Shown: in pieces, positions 8,910 to 18,735 of the stretch
How positions within the stretch are numbered: the stretch's first letter is position 1
Layout: every line of letters begins with the position of its first letter
Origin: Prochlorococcaceae cyanobacterium jk18x22bins.40
Lineage (GTDB): Bacteria; Cyanobacteriota; Cyanobacteriia; PCC-6307; Cyanobiaceae
Reading direction: 5' to 3'
Length of the DNA stretch: 64,000 bases
Assembly: GCA_022826155.1 (NCBI GenBank)
Contig: JAJDVL010000037.1
Span: 1 to 64,000, forward strand
Program-made: the position numbers and the translations under genes
The notes under the pieces: generated by a model
Told to the model about the DNA's origin: nothing
The model's input: the letters and a program-made list of their open reading frames with translations, nothing else
Databases searched by the model: none

Positions 8910-11776
8910 GCCTCAACCGAGGGACAGGTGCAGATGAGCGTCCGATCACCGCGGGCGTTATCAATGCGGGCAACCGCAGGCCAGAGCTTTTCTGCGGGGT
9001 CCTGGTTGCCGGGGAGCCCACCCTGCTGACGGCTGTAGGGACGATCCCATGAATCTGCGATGAGGGCCGCGATGGTGTGGGGCGCCCGCTTGAGGGGATT
9101 GTCGTGGCGATCCATGGCGCCGGAGGCAATGGCGGCCACCTCCTGACGCACGGCAATCATGGCGTCACAAAAGCGGTCCAGTTCGGCTTTGTATTCGCTT
9201 TCCGTGGGCTCCACCATCATGGTGCCAGCCACAGGCCAGCTCATCGTGGGGGCATGGAAGCCGTAGTCCATCAGCCGTTTGGCCACGTCCTCCACACCCA
9301 CCCCCGCTTCGGAGCGCAGGGGGCGCAGGTCCAGGATGCATTCATGGGCCACCCGCCCCTTCTCACCACGGAACAGAACGGGATAGAACTCTTCCAGGCG
9401 GTGGGCAACGTAGTTGGCATTGAGGATGGCCACGGCGCTGGCCTGCCGCAGGCCTGCCGCACCCATCATGCGCAGGTACATCCAACTGATGGTGAGGATG
9501 CTGGCACTGCCGAAGGGGGCGGCGGACACCGGCCCGATGGGCTGCTCCCCACCACAGGCCAGGAGCGGATGGCCGGGCAGGAACGGGGTCAGGTGGGAGG
9601 CCACGGCGATGGGTCCTACCCCTGGCCCACCACCCCCATGGGGGATGCAAAAGCTCTTGTGGAGATTCAGATGGCAAAGGTCCGCGCCGTAGTCGCCGGG
9701 GCGGCACAACTCCAGTTGGGCGTTGAGGTTGGCCCCGTCCAGGTACACCTGTCCCCCATGCTCATGGGTGATGGCGCAGATCTCTCGAATGGCCACCTCG
9801 AAGACCCCGTGGGTGGAGGGATAGGTGACCATCAAGGCCGCCAGGTGGTCGCTGTGGGTGACGGCCTTCCGACGCAAGTCTTGCAGGTCGATGTTGCCCT
9901 GGGCATCACAGTCCACCGGCACCACCTGCAAGCCTGCCATTACCGCACTGGCGGGATTGGTGCCGTGGGCACTGGTGGGAATGAGACAGACCCGGCGATG
10001 GGCCTGGCCCCGGCTGGCCTGCCAGGCACGAATCACCAACAACCCCGCCAACTCTCCCTGGGAGCCCGCATTGGGCTGGAGGCTGACGCCGGCAAAGCCC
10101 GTCAACTCCGCCAGCCAGTTTTCCAGTTGGCGGATCATGGCCCCGTAGCCCTGGGCATCCTCAGCGGGGGCAAAGGGATGCAACTCCGCCACGCTGGGCC
10201 AGCTCAGGGGCAGCAGCTCGGCGGCGGCATTGAGCTTCATGGTGCAGCTTCCCAGGGGGATCATGCCGTGGATCAGGGAGAAATCCTTGGCGGCCAGTGC
10301 CTGGATGTAGCGCAGGAGCGCGGTCTCGCTGCGGTGCTTGTGGAAGGGTTCCTGTTGAAGCCAAGGTTCGTGGCGCTCCGGCACGGGCAACGCACCCTTG
10401 CTGGCCTCCAGCAACTTCGCCATGGGGAGATGGGTGCGCCCCGGCGCCATGAGCGCCAGCAGTTGCTCCAACTCCTCCACCGTGGAGCGCTCATCCAGGC
10501 TAAGAGCGAAGCCCTTCCCGTCCTCCACCACCCGCAGGGAAAAGCCCGCTGCCCGGCAACGGGCCAGGATGGCTGCCGCCGCCGGGGTCTTCACCACAAT
10601 GGTGTCGAAGCCTGGCGCCAGGGCGGGCGCCAGACCCACCTGGGCCAAGGCGGCGGCCATGGCCTGACTCAGGCGGCGCACCCGACGGGCCATGGCAGTG
10701 AGGCCGTCAGGACCGTGGTAGACCGCATAAAAACTCACCAGCACCGCCAGCAGAACCTGGGCTGTGCAGATGTTGCTGGTGGCTTTGTCTCGCCGGATGT
10801 GCTGCTCCCGGGTCTGAAGCGCCAGGCGCAGGGCAGGGCGCCCCTCCGCATCCGCGGACAGCCCCACAATTCGGCCGGGCACCTGCCGCTTGTAATGCTC
10901 GCGGGTGGCAAAAAAGGCGGCATGGGGTCCTCCATAGCCCAGGGGTAAACCCAGTCGTTGAGCAGAACCCACCGCCACGTCAGCGCCAAGGGCGCCCACA
11001 GGGGCCATGAGCACCTGGGCCAGAGGATCCACGGCAACGGTGACCAGCGCACCACAGGCATGGGCAGCGCTGATGACTTCTGCAGGCTCCCAGAGTTGTC
11101 CCTGAACGTCCGGGAGTTGCAGCAGCACGCCAAACACTTCTTCATCAAAGACAAAGGCGCCGGGCGCCTTCACCTCCAACCGGATGCCCAGGGGCTCAGC
11201 CCGGGTTCGCAGCACCCCCATGGTTTGGGGATAGACGTTCCGGTCCACCAGGAATCGGCGAGCCCCGGGCCGCTGACACACCGCGAAGCTCAGCCCCATG
11301 GCCTCTGCCGCTGCCGTGGCCTCGTCCAACAGGGAGGCATTGGCCACCGGCAGACCCGTCAGTTCACAGACGAGGGTTTGAAAATTGAGGAGGGCCTCCA
11401 GGCGACCTTGGGAAATTTCTGCCTGATAGGGAGTGTAGGCAGTGAGCCAAGCGGGATTCTCCAGCACATGACGGCGCACCACAGCCGGCATCACCGCCCC
11501 GAAGTAGCCCAGGCCAACAAGGCTGCGGCTGATGCGATTCCGTCCCATGAGGGCTTCCAACTCCGCCAGGGCCTGCTGCTCACTGACGCTTGGCGGCAGG
11601 CTTTGGGCCATGTGGTTCCGGGGCAGGCGAATGCCGGCGGGGATGGCCTCCTCCAATAACGCTTCCATGGAGGGAAGGTTCAACGTCTGGAGCATCTGCT
11701 GCTGCTCCGCGGCACTTGGGCCCAGGTGGCGATGCAAAAACGACTGTTGGGGCGTTGACGTTGGGGGAGAAATCAA
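8897..11776 (-). CDS. gcvP: Glycine dehydrogenase (decarboxylating), glycine cleavage P protein
   Basis: This 959-residue single-chain P protein decarboxylates glycine and passes the aminomethyl group to lipoyl-GcvH. It is essential for photorespiratory glycine turnover and one-carbon supply. The N-terminus reads [14 protein letters not shown] as in the family. The PLP lysine lies in [16 protein letters not shown] at about residue 708, and the length is standard. The start is TTG at 11776. The frame is closed by a TAG 36 bases upstream and contains no ATG or GTG near the conserved N-terminus, so TTG appears obligatory. gcvH is not adjacent here. The gene is convergent with addA, and its promoter must lie between it and tRNA-Thr. 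Confidence 0.96.
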   Translation of the reverse strand: MISPPTSTPQQSFLHRHLGPSAAEQQQMLQTLNLPSMEALLEEAIPAGIRLPRNHMAQSLPPSVSEQQALAELEALMGRNRISRSLVGLGYFGAVMPAVVRRHVLENPAWLTAYTPYQAEISQGRLEALLNFQTLVCELTGLPVANASLLDEATAAAEAMGLSFAVCQRPGARRFLVDRNVYPQTMGVLRTRAEPLGIRLEVKAPGAFVFDEEVFGVLLQLPDVQGQLWEPAEVISAAHACGALVTVAVDPLAQVLMAPVGALGADVAVGSAQRLGLPLGYGGPHAAFFATREHYKRQVPGRIVGLSADAEGRPALRLALQTREQHIRRDKATSNICTAQVLLAVLVSFYAVYHGPDGLTAMARRVRRLSQAMAAALAQVGLAPALAPGFDTIVVKTPAAAAILARCRAAGFSLRVVEDGKGFALSLDERSTVEELEQLLALMAPGRTHLPMAKLLEASKGALPVPERHEPWLQQEPFHKHRSETALLRYIQALAAKDFSLIHGMIPLGSCTMKLNAAAELLPLSWPSVAELHPFAPAEDAQGYGAMIRQLENWLAELTGFAGVSLQPNAGSQGELAGLLVIRAWQASRGQAHRRVCLIPTSAHGTNPASAVMAGLQVVPVDCDAQGNIDLQDLRRKAVTHSDHLAALMVTYPSTHGVFEVAIREICAITHEHGGQVYLDGANLNAQLELCRPGDYGADLCHLNLHKSFCIPHGGGGPGVGPIAVASHLTPFLPGHPLLACGGEQPIGPVSAAPFGSASILTISWMYLRMMGAAGLRQASAVAILNANYVAHRLEEFYPVLFRGEKGRVAHECILDLRPLRSEAGVGVEDVAKRLMDYGFHAPTMSWPVAGTMMVEPTESEYKAELDRFCDAMIAVRQEVAAIASGAMDRHDNPLKRAPHTIAALIADSWDRPYSRQQGGLPGNQDPAEKLWPAVARIDNARGDRTLICTCPSVEAYAG

Positions 11777-11873
11777 AGGAACGCAATACCAGGACCACCT
11801 TGAGGAATCCTAAAACGATGGCTTGCGCACTGGATTTCCTCCAGGGGACAATTTCGATGCTTGCCTTCGTAAA

Positions 11874-11945
<72 letters not shown>

Positions 11946-11948
11946 ACA

Positions 11949-12030
11949 TGGGCCGGGTTGGATTTGAACCAACGTAGGCAGAGCCAGCGGATTTACAGTC
12001 CGCCCCCATTAACCACTCGGGCACCGACCC
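11949..12030 (-). tRNA. trnY: tRNA-Tyr (anticodon GTA)
   Basis: This is an 82-nt class II tRNA with acceptor stem GGGTCGG/CCGGCCC, anticodon loop CTGTAAA (anticodon GTA), a long variable arm and T loop TTCAAAT. Discriminator A is encoded but CCA is not. It is the upstream member of a Tyr-Thr pair. Confidence 0.96.
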
Positions 12031-12078
12031 GTGCCGTGACTCCGTAATTTAGCAGACCGGACGCCCCGCTCACCGGCC

Positions 12079-12828
12079 ATGGCGCTTCTCACGATCCTTG
12101 GTGTGGGACCGGGTGACCCGGATCTGATCACCGTGGCTGGCCTCAAAGCACTGCGCCAAGCCCGCACCGTGGCCTATCCCGTGGCTCAGCCAGGGGCAGA
12201 GGGCATGGCGGCGCGCATTGCCGCCCCATGGCTTCACCTTGAACAACGGCATCTGCCGCTGCACTTCCCCATGACCACCAACCCGGAGCCCTGTCAGCAG
12301 GCCTGGCACTGTGCTGCCCGGCAGTTGGTGCAGGCGGTAGCGGAGAGACCGCCGGTGGTGCTGTTGTGTGAAGGGGACGTTTCCCTCTATGCCTCCGCCA
12401 GCTACGTGGTGCTCCAACTACAGAGGATGGCCATCCCCAGGTTGACGCTGCGCTTGATTCCAGGGGTGACCGCCATGGCCGCTGCAGCGGCGGCGGCCCA
12501 TTGGCCCCTGGCTCTTCAGACACAGCAGTTGCTCATCGCACCGGCACCGGAGACCCCCACAGCCCTGGATGCCTTATTGGCCAAGGCGGAGATGCTGGCA
12601 TTCCACAAAGTGGGCCAGCGCTGGGCTTGGCTGCGGGAGGCACTGGAGCAGCGCGACCTCCTCCCCCAGACCCTGGTGGCCGAACGGGTGGGTTGGCCGG
12701 ATCAGCGCCTCGTCCCCGCGGCGGAGCTTCCCGCTGGATCATGTTCCTACTTTTCCCTGGTACTGGTGCGTCAGGCCTGGCCCTCGTTGCTTCCACGGGA
12801 TCTGGGGGATGCCGGCACCGCCGTCTGA
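12079..12828 (+). CDS. cobI: Precorrin-2 C20-methyltransferase
   Basis: This SAM-dependent methyltransferase (249 residues) methylates C-20 of precorrin-2 (or its cobalt form) in corrin ring synthesis. The tetrapyrrole-methylase signature LTILGVGPGDPDLITVAGL opens the protein. VLLCEGDVSLYASASYV and LRLIPGVTAMAAAAAAAHWPL follow as in CobI/CbiL. Marine Synechococcus makes pseudocobalamin for methionine synthase and other enzymes, so the gene is expected here. No other cobalamin gene is in the window. It is followed 17 bases later by the MFS transporter and may be cotranscribed with it. Confidence 0.93.
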   Translation: MALLTILGVGPGDPDLITVAGLKALRQARTVAYPVAQPGAEGMAARIAAPWLHLEQRHLPLHFPMTTNPEPCQQAWHCAARQLVQAVAERPPVVLLCEGDVSLYASASYVVLQLQRMAIPRLTLRLIPGVTAMAAAAAAAHWPLALQTQQLLIAPAPETPTALDALLAKAEMLAFHKVGQRWAWLREALEQRDLLPQTLVAERVGWPDQRLVPAAELPAGSCSYFSLVLVRQAWPSLLPRDLGDAGTAV

Positions 12829-12845
12829 GGACGGCATCAGTTTTC

Positions 12846-14150
12846 ATGTTGACTTCCCCTGTGGCGCGTGTGCCGTCCTCAACCCCCTTCCGTTGTGGGC
12901 CCCTATGGCTCCAGCGCTACCCTCCGGCCCTGGTCTGGTCCTGTCTGTTGCGGGGACTGGCCCTCATGGCCCTCACCGGGATTGGCTTCTACCTGGGGAT
13001 TGCCTATGGGGACCGTCTCAGTGGTCTTGCCCTTGGCTACGGCTTTGCCGTGGCCGCTGCCATGGGTGTTGTGAGCCGTTGGCTGGCGGGGCGGTCCCTG
13101 GATGGCGGCCTCCACTGGCGCCACCTCCTGGCCGTAAGTGGTCTGCTCGCGGCAGCCAGCATGGTGCAGTTGCGGGACGTCAGCGACTGGCCTGCTCTGC
13201 TCCTGGGCATGGCCCTGCAGGGACTCGGCTTGGGTCTGTTTTGGCCTGCGGCGGAGATCGCAGTGGCCCAAACCCATGGCCCCGTCCCCCTGGGGAAAGC
13301 ATTCACCCTGGCCCGCTTCTGTGAAGCTGTTGGTTCTGCCCTGGGTGTGCTGGGCACGGCGGTATTCACCGCGCTGGGTCGGACGTCCTGGGCGTTTCTC
13401 ACGGCCGCGGCCCTGCTGCTCGCCCTGGCTGTGGCGGCCCATTGGAGCCCCGGCACGGCTAGCCGCCGAGTCTCCAATGGGCAGACGGACCCTCAACGGC
13501 AGCAGGACAGCTATGGAGCCCTGGCCAAGGTGCCGGGCCTGCCGGCCGTGATGCTGATCAGCATCACGGCCACCAGCATCATCATTCTGCAGCAAAGCGC
13601 CCTGCCCCTGGATCTGGTGCGCGGCAGCCTGGGACGGCCCGCTCTGGAGCCTGTGATGGGCAGCCTGGTGGTGGCTGTGCAGTTGGTGTTGCTGGTGGTG
13701 TTGCAACTCCCCGTGGGTCATCTGGTGAGCCGTTGGCCCACCGGCACCGGTCTGCGCTGGTCGTTGCTGGCCTTTGCCAGTGGTCAGGCCCTGATGACCC
13801 TGTCTTCTTTTCCCATGGCTCCGGATCTGTGGCTGGTGGTGGTGGCCCAGGTACTCACTGCCATGGGCACCGCCGCCTTCTTGCCCACCGCCAGCGCAGC
13901 GTGCCTGGAGCGGACCCCCGCCGCTCTGCAAGGCCGGGCCATGGCGGCCTATTCCCAATGTTGGAGCGTCAGTTCAGTGGTGGCCCCACCGGTGGCAGGG
14001 TGGCTGCTGGAGATGCAGGGCCATGGGATGGGCCTGTGGCTGCTGCTGACCACCCTGTGCCTTGTCACCAGCCGCTTGAATCCAGGTCAGCCAAATTCGG
14101 CAATCGAACAATTAAGAACGGCGATCAACAGTGCGGATGGGGAGACTTGA
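12846..14150 (+). CDS. Major facilitator superfamily transporter
   Basis: This 434-residue membrane protein has about 12 hydrophobic segments in two halves, separated by a polar loop around RVSNGQTDPQRQQDS. The first half carries GLGLGLFWPAAEIAVAQ and the second MGTAAFLPTASAACLERTP, both in the style of MFS drug-efflux proteins. The substrate cannot be read from the sequence. I chose the ATG at 12846 because the frame extends upstream only as the overlap with cobI. The last six codons and the stop lie inside the convergent tRNA-Leu gene, so the C-terminal DGET is encoded by tRNA sequence. Confidence 0.85.
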   Translation: MLTSPVARVPSSTPFRCGPLWLQRYPPALVWSCLLRGLALMALTGIGFYLGIAYGDRLSGLALGYGFAVAAAMGVVSRWLAGRSLDGGLHWRHLLAVSGLLAAASMVQLRDVSDWPALLLGMALQGLGLGLFWPAAEIAVAQTHGPVPLGKAFTLARFCEAVGSALGVLGTAVFTALGRTSWAFLTAAALLLALAVAAHWSPGTASRRVSNGQTDPQRQQDSYGALAKVPGLPAVMLISITATSIIILQQSALPLDLVRGSLGRPALEPVMGSLVVAVQLVLLVVLQLPVGHLVSRWPTGTGLRWSLLAFASGQALMTLSSFPMAPDLWLVVVAQVLTAMGTAAFLPTASAACLERTPAALQGRAMAAYSQCWSVSSVVAPPVAGWLLEMQGHGMGLWLLLTTLCLVTSRLNPGQPNSAIEQLRTAINSADGET

Positions 14151-14215
14151 ACTCCCATGGCATTGCTGCCACTAGTACCTGAAACTAGCGCGTCTACCGA
14201 TTCCGCCACATCCGC
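14132..14215 (-). tRNA. trnL: tRNA-Leu (anticodon CAG)
   Basis: This is an 84-nt class II tRNA with acceptor stem GCGGATG/CATCCGC, anticodon loop TTTCAGG (anticodon CAG), a long variable arm and T arm GGGAGTTCAAGTCTCCC. Its 3' 19 bases overlap the end of the convergent MFS gene. Confidence 0.96.
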
Positions 14216-14425
14216 AGGTCTGGACAGGGCCCAAGCCCCCCATGAGCCTTTGAAATCCTACTATCCCAAGGACATCCACGGCCCCATCGCGGGAAAGAAA
14301 TTAAGGAGAAAAAATTTACTAGAATGCATGAACTTATGACAGTTTCTTGATCGGGAGAACTGGGCAAAATCCAGTCTGGCTGTCACTTTTGAACTGAGTA
14401 CGATTGTTGCTGGCCGGACCCCTCC

Positions 14426-15754
14426 ATGACACTTGCCGCCCTAAAATCCCCGCCTGGGCTAAACGATCCCCAACTATCCATTATTGGTCAGCAGCGGCTG
14501 GAGGGTGAGTTGCATGTCAATGGCGCCAAAAACTCTGCCCTGGTGCTGATGGCGGCTTCCGTGCTCAGCCGCACTCCCATTCGTCTGGGGAACATGCCGG
14601 ATCTCACGGATATCGGCACCATGGCCAAAATCCTGGTGTCCCTGGGGGTGGGTTTCCACGTGGAGGGCTCCTCCGCAGTGCTCAGCGGCGATGGGCTCAC
14701 CCGCCATGACCCGTCCTACGACCTCACCCGCAAGCTGCGGGCCAGTTTTTTTCTGATTGGTCCCCTGCTGGCCCGCCACGGTGTGGCCAAGGTGCCCTTA
14801 CCGGGTGGATGCCGCATCGGTAGCCGCCCCGTGCGTGAACACAACAAGGGCTTGCAGGCCATGGGCGCCAGCCTCTCCATTGAAGGTGGGGTGGTTTCCG
14901 CGAAGGTGTCGGGCAACCGGGGCCGATTGCAAGGGTGTGCCGTTCATCTGGACTGCCCCAGCGTGGGCGCCACGGAAACCTTGATGATGGCTGCCACCTT
15001 GGCGGAGGGTGACACCGTGATCCGCAATGCGGCCCAGGAACCGGAAGTGGTGGATCTGGCGGGATTGCTGAAGGCCATGGGCGCGAGGATTCAGGGGGCC
15101 GGGTCTGCCACAATCAGGGTCTCCGGCGTCAAGGAACTGCACGGTGCGGACTATGCCGTCATCCCTGATCGAATTGAAGCGGGCACCTTTCTGATCGCCG
15201 CCGCCGCCACCCGCTCCCGCCTTCACGTGACCCCCGTGGAGCCCAGTCATTTGAATGCCGTGCTGGCCAAGCTGGAGGAACTGGGCTGCAGCATCAGCCC
15301 CCAGGGTCAAGGCCTCACCATCACCACACGAGGGCAGTTGCGGGGTTGCGAGTTGCGGACCCAACCATTTCCAGGATTCCCGACGGATTTGCAAGCCCCG
15401 TTCATGGCCCTGCTGGCCACGGCTCAGGGAGACTCCCTGGTCAGGGAAACCATTTTTGAGAACCGCCTGCAGCATGTGGCCGAGTTGCAGCGCATGGGGG
15501 CTCAGATTCGCACCTGTGGCAATGTTGCCGTCCTCGAAGGTGTGCCGATGCTCAGTGGCGCCCCCGTGACAGGAACTGATCTTCGTGCTGCGGCAGCCAT
15601 GGTGATCGCCGGACTGGCCGCCGATGGCGTCACCTCCGTGACGGGGCTGGAGCATCTCGACCGGGGTTACACGCGGCTGGAAGAGAGACTCCAGGCGGTG
15701 GGCGCCCGGATTAGTCGCACGGGTGCGGTCCGACCTGCTTTACTGGCGGCCTAA
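14426..15754 (+). CDS. murA: UDP-N-acetylglucosamine 1-carboxyvinyltransferase
   Basis: MurA (442 residues) transfers enolpyruvate from PEP to UDP-GlcNAc, the first committed step of peptidoglycan synthesis in the cytoplasm. The EPSP-synthase-like start GELHVNGAKNSALVLMAAS is clear. The catalytic cysteine is Cys129 in PLPGGCRIGSRPV, which means the fosfomycin-sensitive Cys form. GFPTDLQAPFMALLA and the C-terminal GLEHLDRGYTRLEERL are also typical. The preceding 210 bases (14216-14425) are AT-rich and hold no gene; they probably carry the promoter. tRNA-Leu(CAA) follows after 32 bases. Confidence 0.96.
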   Translation: MTLAALKSPPGLNDPQLSIIGQQRLEGELHVNGAKNSALVLMAASVLSRTPIRLGNMPDLTDIGTMAKILVSLGVGFHVEGSSAVLSGDGLTRHDPSYDLTRKLRASFFLIGPLLARHGVAKVPLPGGCRIGSRPVREHNKGLQAMGASLSIEGGVVSAKVSGNRGRLQGCAVHLDCPSVGATETLMMAATLAEGDTVIRNAAQEPEVVDLAGLLKAMGARIQGAGSATIRVSGVKELHGADYAVIPDRIEAGTFLIAAAATRSRLHVTPVEPSHLNAVLAKLEELGCSISPQGQGLTITTRGQLRGCELRTQPFPGFPTDLQAPFMALLATAQGDSLVRETIFENRLQHVAELQRMGAQIRTCGNVAVLEGVPMLSGAPVTGTDLRAAAAMVIAGLAADGVTSVTGLEHLDRGYTRLEERLQAVGARISRTGAVRPALLAA

Positions 15755-15786
15755 GTGTCCCTAAAATTCGACCTTCAGCCCTTCCA

Positions 15787-15868
15787 GGGAGCGTGCCGGA
15801 ATTGGTAGACGGACTCGACTCAAAATCGAGCGCCTTCGGGCATGTGGGTTCGAGTCCCACCGCTCCCA
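15787..15868 (+). tRNA. trnL: tRNA-Leu (anticodon CAA)
   Basis: This is an 82-nt class II tRNA with acceptor stem GGGAGCG/CGCTCCC, anticodon stem CTCGA/TCGAG around loop CTCAAAA (anticodon CAA), a variable arm with a TTCG loop, and T arm GTGGGTTCGAGTCCCAC. It sits directly upstream of argD on the same strand. Confidence 0.96.
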
Positions 15869-15895
15869 TGATTGCTTTCCCCAGCCAGCCCAACC

Positions 15896-17134
15896 ATGGC
15901 GGTTGACTCGCAACTCTCATCCCTGATCAGCCCTGCCGGTGCAGATGCGGTGATGAACACCTACAGACGCTTCCCGGTGACCTTCACCCATGGCCAGGGC
16001 TGTTGGCTATGGGATCGCCACGGTGAGCGCTACATGGACTGTGTTGCGGGCATTGCTGTTTGCAGCCTGGGCCACAGTGATCCGGTGTTGCAGCAGGCCC
16101 TCAGTAAACAACTGGGTCGGTTGCAGCACGTATCCAACCTGTACTTCACCCCGGAGCAGGGGGAGTTGGCCACCTGGATCACCGCCAACAGCCCCATGGA
16201 CGCGGTGTTCTTCTGCAACTCCGGCGCTGAAGCCAACGAAGCCGCCATCAAGTTGGCGCGCAAGTACGGGCGCTGCAAACGCGGCATCGAACAGGCCCGG
16301 ATCATCACAGCCCGCGCCAGCTTTCACGGCCGCACCATGGCCAGTCTGAGCGCGACGGGCCAACCCAAATACCATCAGGGCTTCACGCCCCTGGTGGAGG
16401 GTTTCCACTACGTGGACTACAACGACTTCCCTGCTATCCAGCAGTGCATTGATCGCCTGGATGCTCAGGGTCCGGCCGTGGCGGCGGTGCTGTTGGAGCC
16501 CTTACAGGGGGAAGGTGGGGTCCAGCCGGGAGATCCCGGCGTCTTTGCCGCCCTGCGCCAGCTCTGTGACCAGCGGGGGATTTTGCTTATCCTGGACGAG
16601 GTTCAGGTGGGGATGGGTCGCACCGGTCAGCTTTGGGGCCATCAACATCTGGGCATCGAGCCGGACGCCATGACCATGGCCAAGGGCTTGGGGGGCGGCT
16701 TCCCCATCGGCGCCCTGGCCGTGAAACGCCACTGCGACGTGCTGCAACCGGGGGACCATGCCAGCACCTTCGGGGGCAATCCTCTGGCCTGTCGCGCTGG
16801 CCTGACCGTGGCCGCAGAGTTGAAGCGGCGGCATCTGCTCACCAACGTGCAGCAACGGGGCGAGCAACTGGGCCGCGGCCTGGAGGAGTTGGTGGTGGAG
16901 TTCCCCAGGCTCTGTGCCGCTGTCCGGGGCTGGGGACTGATTCAGGGGCTGGTGCTGCGGGAGGGTGGACCCGGTGCTGCCCAAGTGGTCCAGGCCTGTC
17001 TTCAGCACAAGCTTCTGGTGGTGCCCGCAGGCAACCAGGTGGTGCGCCTTGTCCCGCCCCTCACCATCAGCGGGGCGGAGGTTGACACAGCCCTCATGCG
17101 GCTGCGCACGGCCCTGGGTGGCTTGGGCGCCTAA
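15896..17134 (+). CDS. argD: Acetylornithine aminotransferase
   Basis: This is a class III PLP-dependent aminotransferase (412 residues) that converts N-acetylglutamate semialdehyde to N-acetylornithine in arginine synthesis. FFCNSGAEANEAAIKLARKYG, the Asp of LDEVQVGMGRTG and the PLP lysine in MAKGLGGGFPIGA (about residue 263) are visible, as is the phosphate-binding HASTFGGNPLACRAG. I chose the ATG at 15896 over a TTG at 15872 that lies four bases from the tRNA end. folC starts four bases after the stop, so the two form an operon. Confidence 0.94.
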   Translation: MAVDSQLSSLISPAGADAVMNTYRRFPVTFTHGQGCWLWDRHGERYMDCVAGIAVCSLGHSDPVLQQALSKQLGRLQHVSNLYFTPEQGELATWITANSPMDAVFFCNSGAEANEAAIKLARKYGRCKRGIEQARIITARASFHGRTMASLSATGQPKYHQGFTPLVEGFHYVDYNDFPAIQQCIDRLDAQGPAVAAVLLEPLQGEGGVQPGDPGVFAALRQLCDQRGILLILDEVQVGMGRTGQLWGHQHLGIEPDAMTMAKGLGGGFPIGALAVKRHCDVLQPGDHASTFGGNPLACRAGLTVAAELKRRHLLTNVQQRGEQLGRGLEELVVEFPRLCAAVRGWGLIQGLVLREGGPGAAQVVQACLQHKLLVVPAGNQVVRLVPPLTISGAEVDTALMRLRTALGGLGA

Positions 17135-17138
17135 GGTG

Positions 17139-18449
17139 ATGGTTGGCGGGGCGGCTGCGCACCCCGGCGGAGAATCCCGCTGGCCAGCCCCTGTTGACTT
17201 GAGCGACCTGCTGCCAGGCCAGACCGCCGGTGCTGTGGCCATGGGCCTGGAGCGGATCCAAGGGGCCCTCGCCAGCCTGGCCAATCCCCAGAACAGCTTT
17301 GTGGCTATCCAGGTGGCGGGCACCAACGGCAAGGGATCCATCTGCAGCCTGGTGCATGGGGCCTTGACGGCCCATGGGCTGCGCCCCGGGCTCTACACCT
17401 CACCCCACTTGGTGAGCTGGTGTGAACGGATTCGAGTTGGCCAGGCGTTCATCCCGCCCACCACCCTGCGGAGTCTGCTGCTGGAGTTGGAGCATCTGGC
17501 GCAGCAGTGGTCCCTCACGCCGTTTGAACAGTTGACCGCGGCGGCCTTCCTTCACTTCCATCGCCAGGGGGTGGACCTGGCGGTGTTGGAGGTGGGTCTG
17601 GGGGGGCGGCTGGATGCCACCACGGCCCACGGTCGGCGCCCCATCGTAGCCTTCGCCGCCATTGGCGAGGATCACCAGGAGTACCTGGGCGCGGATCTGA
17701 CCAGCATCGCGAGGGAGAAGGCCGGCGTCCTCAGTCCAGGCTGTGTGGCCTTTTCCAGTCCCCAGCCTGCGGCGGTGGTCCCTGTTCTCCGTCAAGCTGC
17801 CGCAGATTGTGGCGCCACGATCATCTGGGTTCCTCCCCTTGCAGACCACGGGTTCCAAGCCCTGCAACTTTCTCTTCGGGGCCAGGTGCAGCGCCAAAAC
17901 GCCGCCGTGGCCATGGCGGTGCTGGAGCACGTCAGCGCCACCATACACCCTCTGGATGGGCAGCGCAGCCGGGAGGGCATGGCTTCCGTGCATTGGCCCG
18001 GTCGCCTGCAGCGGTGCCGGTGGCAAGGCCATCCGTTGCTGGTGGATGGGGCCCACAACCGTTCTGCTGCCCTGTGTCTACGCCAGCAACTGGATGACAG
18101 CAACTCTCCTGGCCTCGTTCATTGGGTGCTGGGCATCCTGGCCAACAAAGATGGCGTCGGCATGGTGCAGGCCCTACTGCGGCCTGGGGATCGGGCCTGG
18201 CTGGTGGGGATTGGGGACAACCGCTGCTGGCCAACGGATCAATTGGCCCAGCGGTTGGCGGAACCGCAGGCTGCTTGCCTGCAAGTGCCACCTCCCCGTT
18301 TGGGTTCCACCTGGCCGGTGTCCGTTGCCTTGCGGCAGGCCGTTCATCAGCCGCCAGGATCGAAAGCGCAGGTGGTGGTGGCGGGATCCCTGTATCTCCT
18401 GGGTCAACTGCACCACCAAGGGGTGATTCGGATTGTGGAAGAGAATTGA
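17139..18449 (+). CDS. folC: Dihydrofolate synthase / folylpolyglutamate synthase
   Basis: FolC (436 residues) adds glutamate to dihydropteroate and then to reduced folates, with ATP. The Mur-ligase-type P-loop is VAGTNGKGSICSLVH and is followed by GLYTSPHLVSWCERIRV. VLEVGLGGRLDATT and the C-terminal-domain VDGAHNRSAA are all diagnostic. The frame is open upstream into argD; the ATG at 17139 gives a family-length protein and sits just after the argD stop. It ends shortly before the hli pair, with which it is convergent. Confidence 0.93.
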   Translation: MVGGAAAHPGGESRWPAPVDLSDLLPGQTAGAVAMGLERIQGALASLANPQNSFVAIQVAGTNGKGSICSLVHGALTAHGLRPGLYTSPHLVSWCERIRVGQAFIPPTTLRSLLLELEHLAQQWSLTPFEQLTAAAFLHFHRQGVDLAVLEVGLGGRLDATTAHGRRPIVAFAAIGEDHQEYLGADLTSIAREKAGVLSPGCVAFSSPQPAAVVPVLRQAAADCGATIIWVPPLADHGFQALQLSLRGQVQRQNAAVAMAVLEHVSATIHPLDGQRSREGMASVHWPGRLQRCRWQGHPLLVDGAHNRSAALCLRQQLDDSNSPGLVHWVLGILANKDGVGMVQALLRPGDRAWLVGIGDNRCWPTDQLAQRLAEPQAACLQVPPPRLGSTWPVSVALRQAVHQPPGSKAQVVVAGSLYLLGQLHHQGVIRIVEEN

Positions 18450-18510
18450 GCTTTGGGACTCCTGGCGTTGGTCAACGGGAAGCCCCAAAGGTGGGCGCAG
18501 AGACTGCGGA

Positions 18511-18657
18511 TCAGCCCAGGCCGATCTGGCCGAGGATGCCCTGGCCAGTGAGCACTTCGGTGAAGAGGCCAATGACGAAGCCCAGCATGGCCAGACGGCC
18601 GTTCCAGGTTTCTGCGAAGTCAACAAAGCCGAAGCGGGAAGAGGTGGAGTCAGTCAT
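18511..18657 (-). CDS. hli: High light-inducible protein, second tandem copy
   Basis: This 48-residue, single-helix chlorophyll a/b-binding-like protein sits in the thylakoid membrane, where such proteins bind chlorophyll and carotenoid, protect photosystem II intermediates and dissipate excess energy. It reads MTDSTSSRFGFVDFAE at the start and carries the ELIP/Hli signature ETWNGRLAMLGFVIGLFTE, then GQGILGQIGLG. It differs from the copy at 18736-18882 only in the first residues (T/S and TS/PS changes). The two are 78 bases apart on the same strand and are probably transcribed together from the promoter upstream of the first copy. Confidence 0.92.
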   Translation of the reverse strand: MTDSTSSRFGFVDFAETWNGRLAMLGFVIGLFTEVLTGQGILGQIGLG

Positions 18658-18735
18658 GACGGGAATGGGACGAAGGATTGGGTGGATGGAAGGGGCTTGT
18701 TTGTTTTGCCCTTGCCGTTCAGATGGAATCCGGAT

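Noticed and set aside
9077-10948. Long open frame (623 codons) on the plus strand opposite gcvP
   Set aside because: It is exactly antisense to a clear glycine dehydrogenase, with His/Gly-rich composition typical of a reversed GC-rich gene. No domain.
12501-12845. Upstream extension of the MFS frame
   Set aside because: It lies inside cobI in another frame and encodes low-complexity Gly/Arg/Pro sequence; the ATG at 12846 fits the first helix.
18450-18500. Possible terminator hairpin CTTTGGG/CCCAAAG between folC and hli
   Set aside because: Seven bases with a loop of about 25 and no T run; too weak to call.
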